Assembly (NCBI GenBank): GCA_946479825.1
Contig: CAMLHU010000163.1
Location: forward strand, 1 to 5,346
Length of the DNA stretch: 5,346 nucleotides
Direction: 5' to 3'
DNA from: an uncultured Gemmatimonadota bacterium
GTDB lineage: Bacteria; Gemmatimonadota; Gemmatimonadetes; Gemmatimonadales; GWC2-71-9
A model generated the notes under the pieces. The model saw nothing but the letters and a program-made list of their open reading frames with translations. It was not told where the DNA came from and made no database searches. Every line of letters starts with the position of its first letter. Within the stretch, counting starts at the first letter, position 1. Made by a program: the position numbers and the translations under genes. This document shows, piece after piece, positions 4,239 through 5,346 of the stretch.

Positions 4239-5346
4239 CCGACACCGCGGCCGCGCTTCGGCAGGTGTCGCGCCCGATCCGGCGGCGGGTGCTCGCGGCC
4301 GCGACGGCCGCGACGGTGGCCGCGGCGTCGGTCCTGCTCGCGCTCGCCGCGTGGGCCGCACGGGCGGGATGGATCGGCGACCCGACCTGGGTGATCGGCG
4401 CGTGGGCGGTCGCGCTGCTCGGGATCGCCGGCGCGGCGACCCTGGGCCTGCGGTGGTGGCGCGCGGCGAGTCCGGCGGCCACGGCGGGCGTGCTTGAAGC
4501 CGGGGGCGGGTGGCGCCGGGGGGTGGTGACCTCGCTGCTCGACGCTCCCGCGGCCGGGACAAGCGCAGGCCTTCGCGCCGCCGCCGACCGGGCCACTGCG
4601 GGCGAGCTCCTGGCCCGTGGAGGCCCCGCACTTCGGGCGAGCGTGGTCCGCTGGGGACGGAGGGCCCGCGCGGCCGCGCTCGTCGCCGTGCTCGGCGTTG
4701 GTGCGCTGGCGGCGGCGCGCCCCGGCCGGGCTCCGGTCGCGGCGCTCTGGCACCCGGGCCGCGCGGTGCACGCGGTCTTCGCCTCGGTGCGCCTCGGAGC
4801 CAGCGCCACGCTGGTGGATCGCGGCGCTCCGGTCGTGCTCACGGTGGAGGCGCGCGACCGGCCGAGCGCCACGCTCTGGCTCCGGGCGCCGGGGGAGCCG
4901 TGGCATCCGGTGCCGCTCGCGCTCGACCGCACCGGGCGCGCGAGGTATCGCCTGCCGTCCCTCGACGCCGACCTGTATGCACGCGCCACGAGCGGCGGGC
5001 GCGCGTCCGACACCGTCGCCGTCCGGGTCCGGATCCCCGCGTTCCTCGGCGCGCTGTCTGTCACCGCGCACTATCCGGCGTACCTCCACATGGACGCCGA
5101 GCCGCTCCCGGTCAACGGCGACACCGTGATCATCCCCGCGGGCACCCGTCTTGTCGCCGAGGGCGAGGCGACCGCCCCGCTCGGCACCGGCGCGTGGGAG
5201 GTGCCGGGGCGGGGCCGGGTACCGGTCCGCATCGCGAACACCCGCTTCTCGGCGGACTTCGCGCCGACGGCGTCGGGGACGATCCGGCTCGCGCTCACAG
5301 CCTCGGACGGCGCGCCGCTCGCCGGCGGCGACGCGGAGATGCCCAT
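4235..5346 (+). CDS. DUF4175-like membrane protein, N-terminal part, cut by window edge
   Basis: The reading frame stays open from the ATG at 4235 to the window end, giving 370 residues without a stop. The start overlaps the previous stop as ATGA, and AGGG (4223-4226) lies eight bases upstream. Two hydrophobic helices are clear at about 19-42 and 52-72, and a third at about 146-161. Between the second and third lies an Arg/Ala-rich cytoplasmic segment (about 76-145). After the third the chain is rich in beta strands and presumably periplasmic: RGAPVVLTVEA begins a first Ig-like domain, and YPAYLHMDAEPLPVNGD at 280-296 followed by IIPAGT at 299-304 is the pattern I associate with DUF4175-type proteins. 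Those proteins are large and usually end in a long coiled, Gln-rich region, which would lie outside. A role in envelope integrity with the DUF4159 partner is plausible but inferred from context only. Confidence 0.85.
   Translation, partial: MTDTAAALRQVSRPIRRRVLAAATAATVAAASVLLALAAWAARAGWIGDPTWVIGAWAVALLGIAGAATLGLRWWRAASPAATAGVLEAGGGWRRGVVTSLLDAPAAGTSAGLRAAADRATAGELLARGGPALRASVVRWGRRARAAALVAVLGVGALAAARPGRAPVAALWHPGRAVHAVFASVRLGASATLVDRGAPVVLTVEARDRPSATLWLRAPGEPWHPVPLALDRTGRARYRLPSLDADLYARATSGGRASDTVAVRVRIPAFLGALSVTAHYPAYLHMDAEPLPVNGDTVIIPAGTRLVAEGEATAPLGTGAWEVPGRGRVPVRIANTRFSADFAPTASGTIRLALTASDGAPLAGGDAEMP

Noticed and set aside
3516..4631. 371-codon open frame on the minus strand
   Set aside because: It is antisense to recognisable DUF4159 coding sequence, with Arg/Pro-rich composition and no motif.
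3859..5064. 401-codon open frame on the minus strand
   Set aside because: It lies antisense to the DUF4159 and DUF4175-like genes. The translation is low-complexity Arg/Ala/Ser/Pro, typical of spurious frames in high-GC DNA.

Overview
The window is GC-rich bacterial DNA, densely coded, with seven genes I can support. The gene set is thioredoxin, RsmI, a DUF4159 protein and a DUF4175-like membrane protein, with a methylmalonyl-CoA epimerase and pdxJ nearby. Together with short intergenic gaps and GTG starts, this suggests a member of Gemmatimonadota or a similar high-GC, Gram-negative-type lineage. That placement is an inference from composition and gene content, not from a search.

Layout. 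At the left edge, the first 45 codons of pdxJ (vitamin B6 synthesis) run leftward out of the window. A 135-base gap follows, with a G-rich tract directly upstream of the pdxJ start and a small AT-rich island. A small predicted lipoprotein gene (272-760, +) then converges on a methylmalonyl-CoA epimerase gene (788-1183, -). The epimerase is divergent from thioredoxin trxA (1303-1629, +) across a 119-base gap. A strong GC hairpin follows trxA.

From 1685 to the right edge, four genes on the + strand are packed without gaps: a 338-residue protein I cannot name, rsmI (16S rRNA 2'-O-methyltransferase), a secreted DUF4159 protein, and the start of a multi-pass DUF4175-like membrane protein cut by the window end. 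Each junction overlaps (about 19, 4 and 4 bases), so these genes are very likely cotranscribed and translationally coupled. The last two genes look like the beginning of an envelope-related cluster. In other bacteria such clusters often contain MoxR ATPase, DUF58 and von Willebrand A-domain genes, but those would lie outside this window.

Most of the window is ordinary housekeeping content. The least explained parts are the 338-residue protein, its coupling to rsmI, the hairpins between trxA and that gene, and the G-rich tract at pdxJ. I found no convincing mobile element, CRISPR array, tRNA or rRNA, and no gene-free stretch longer than 300 bases.
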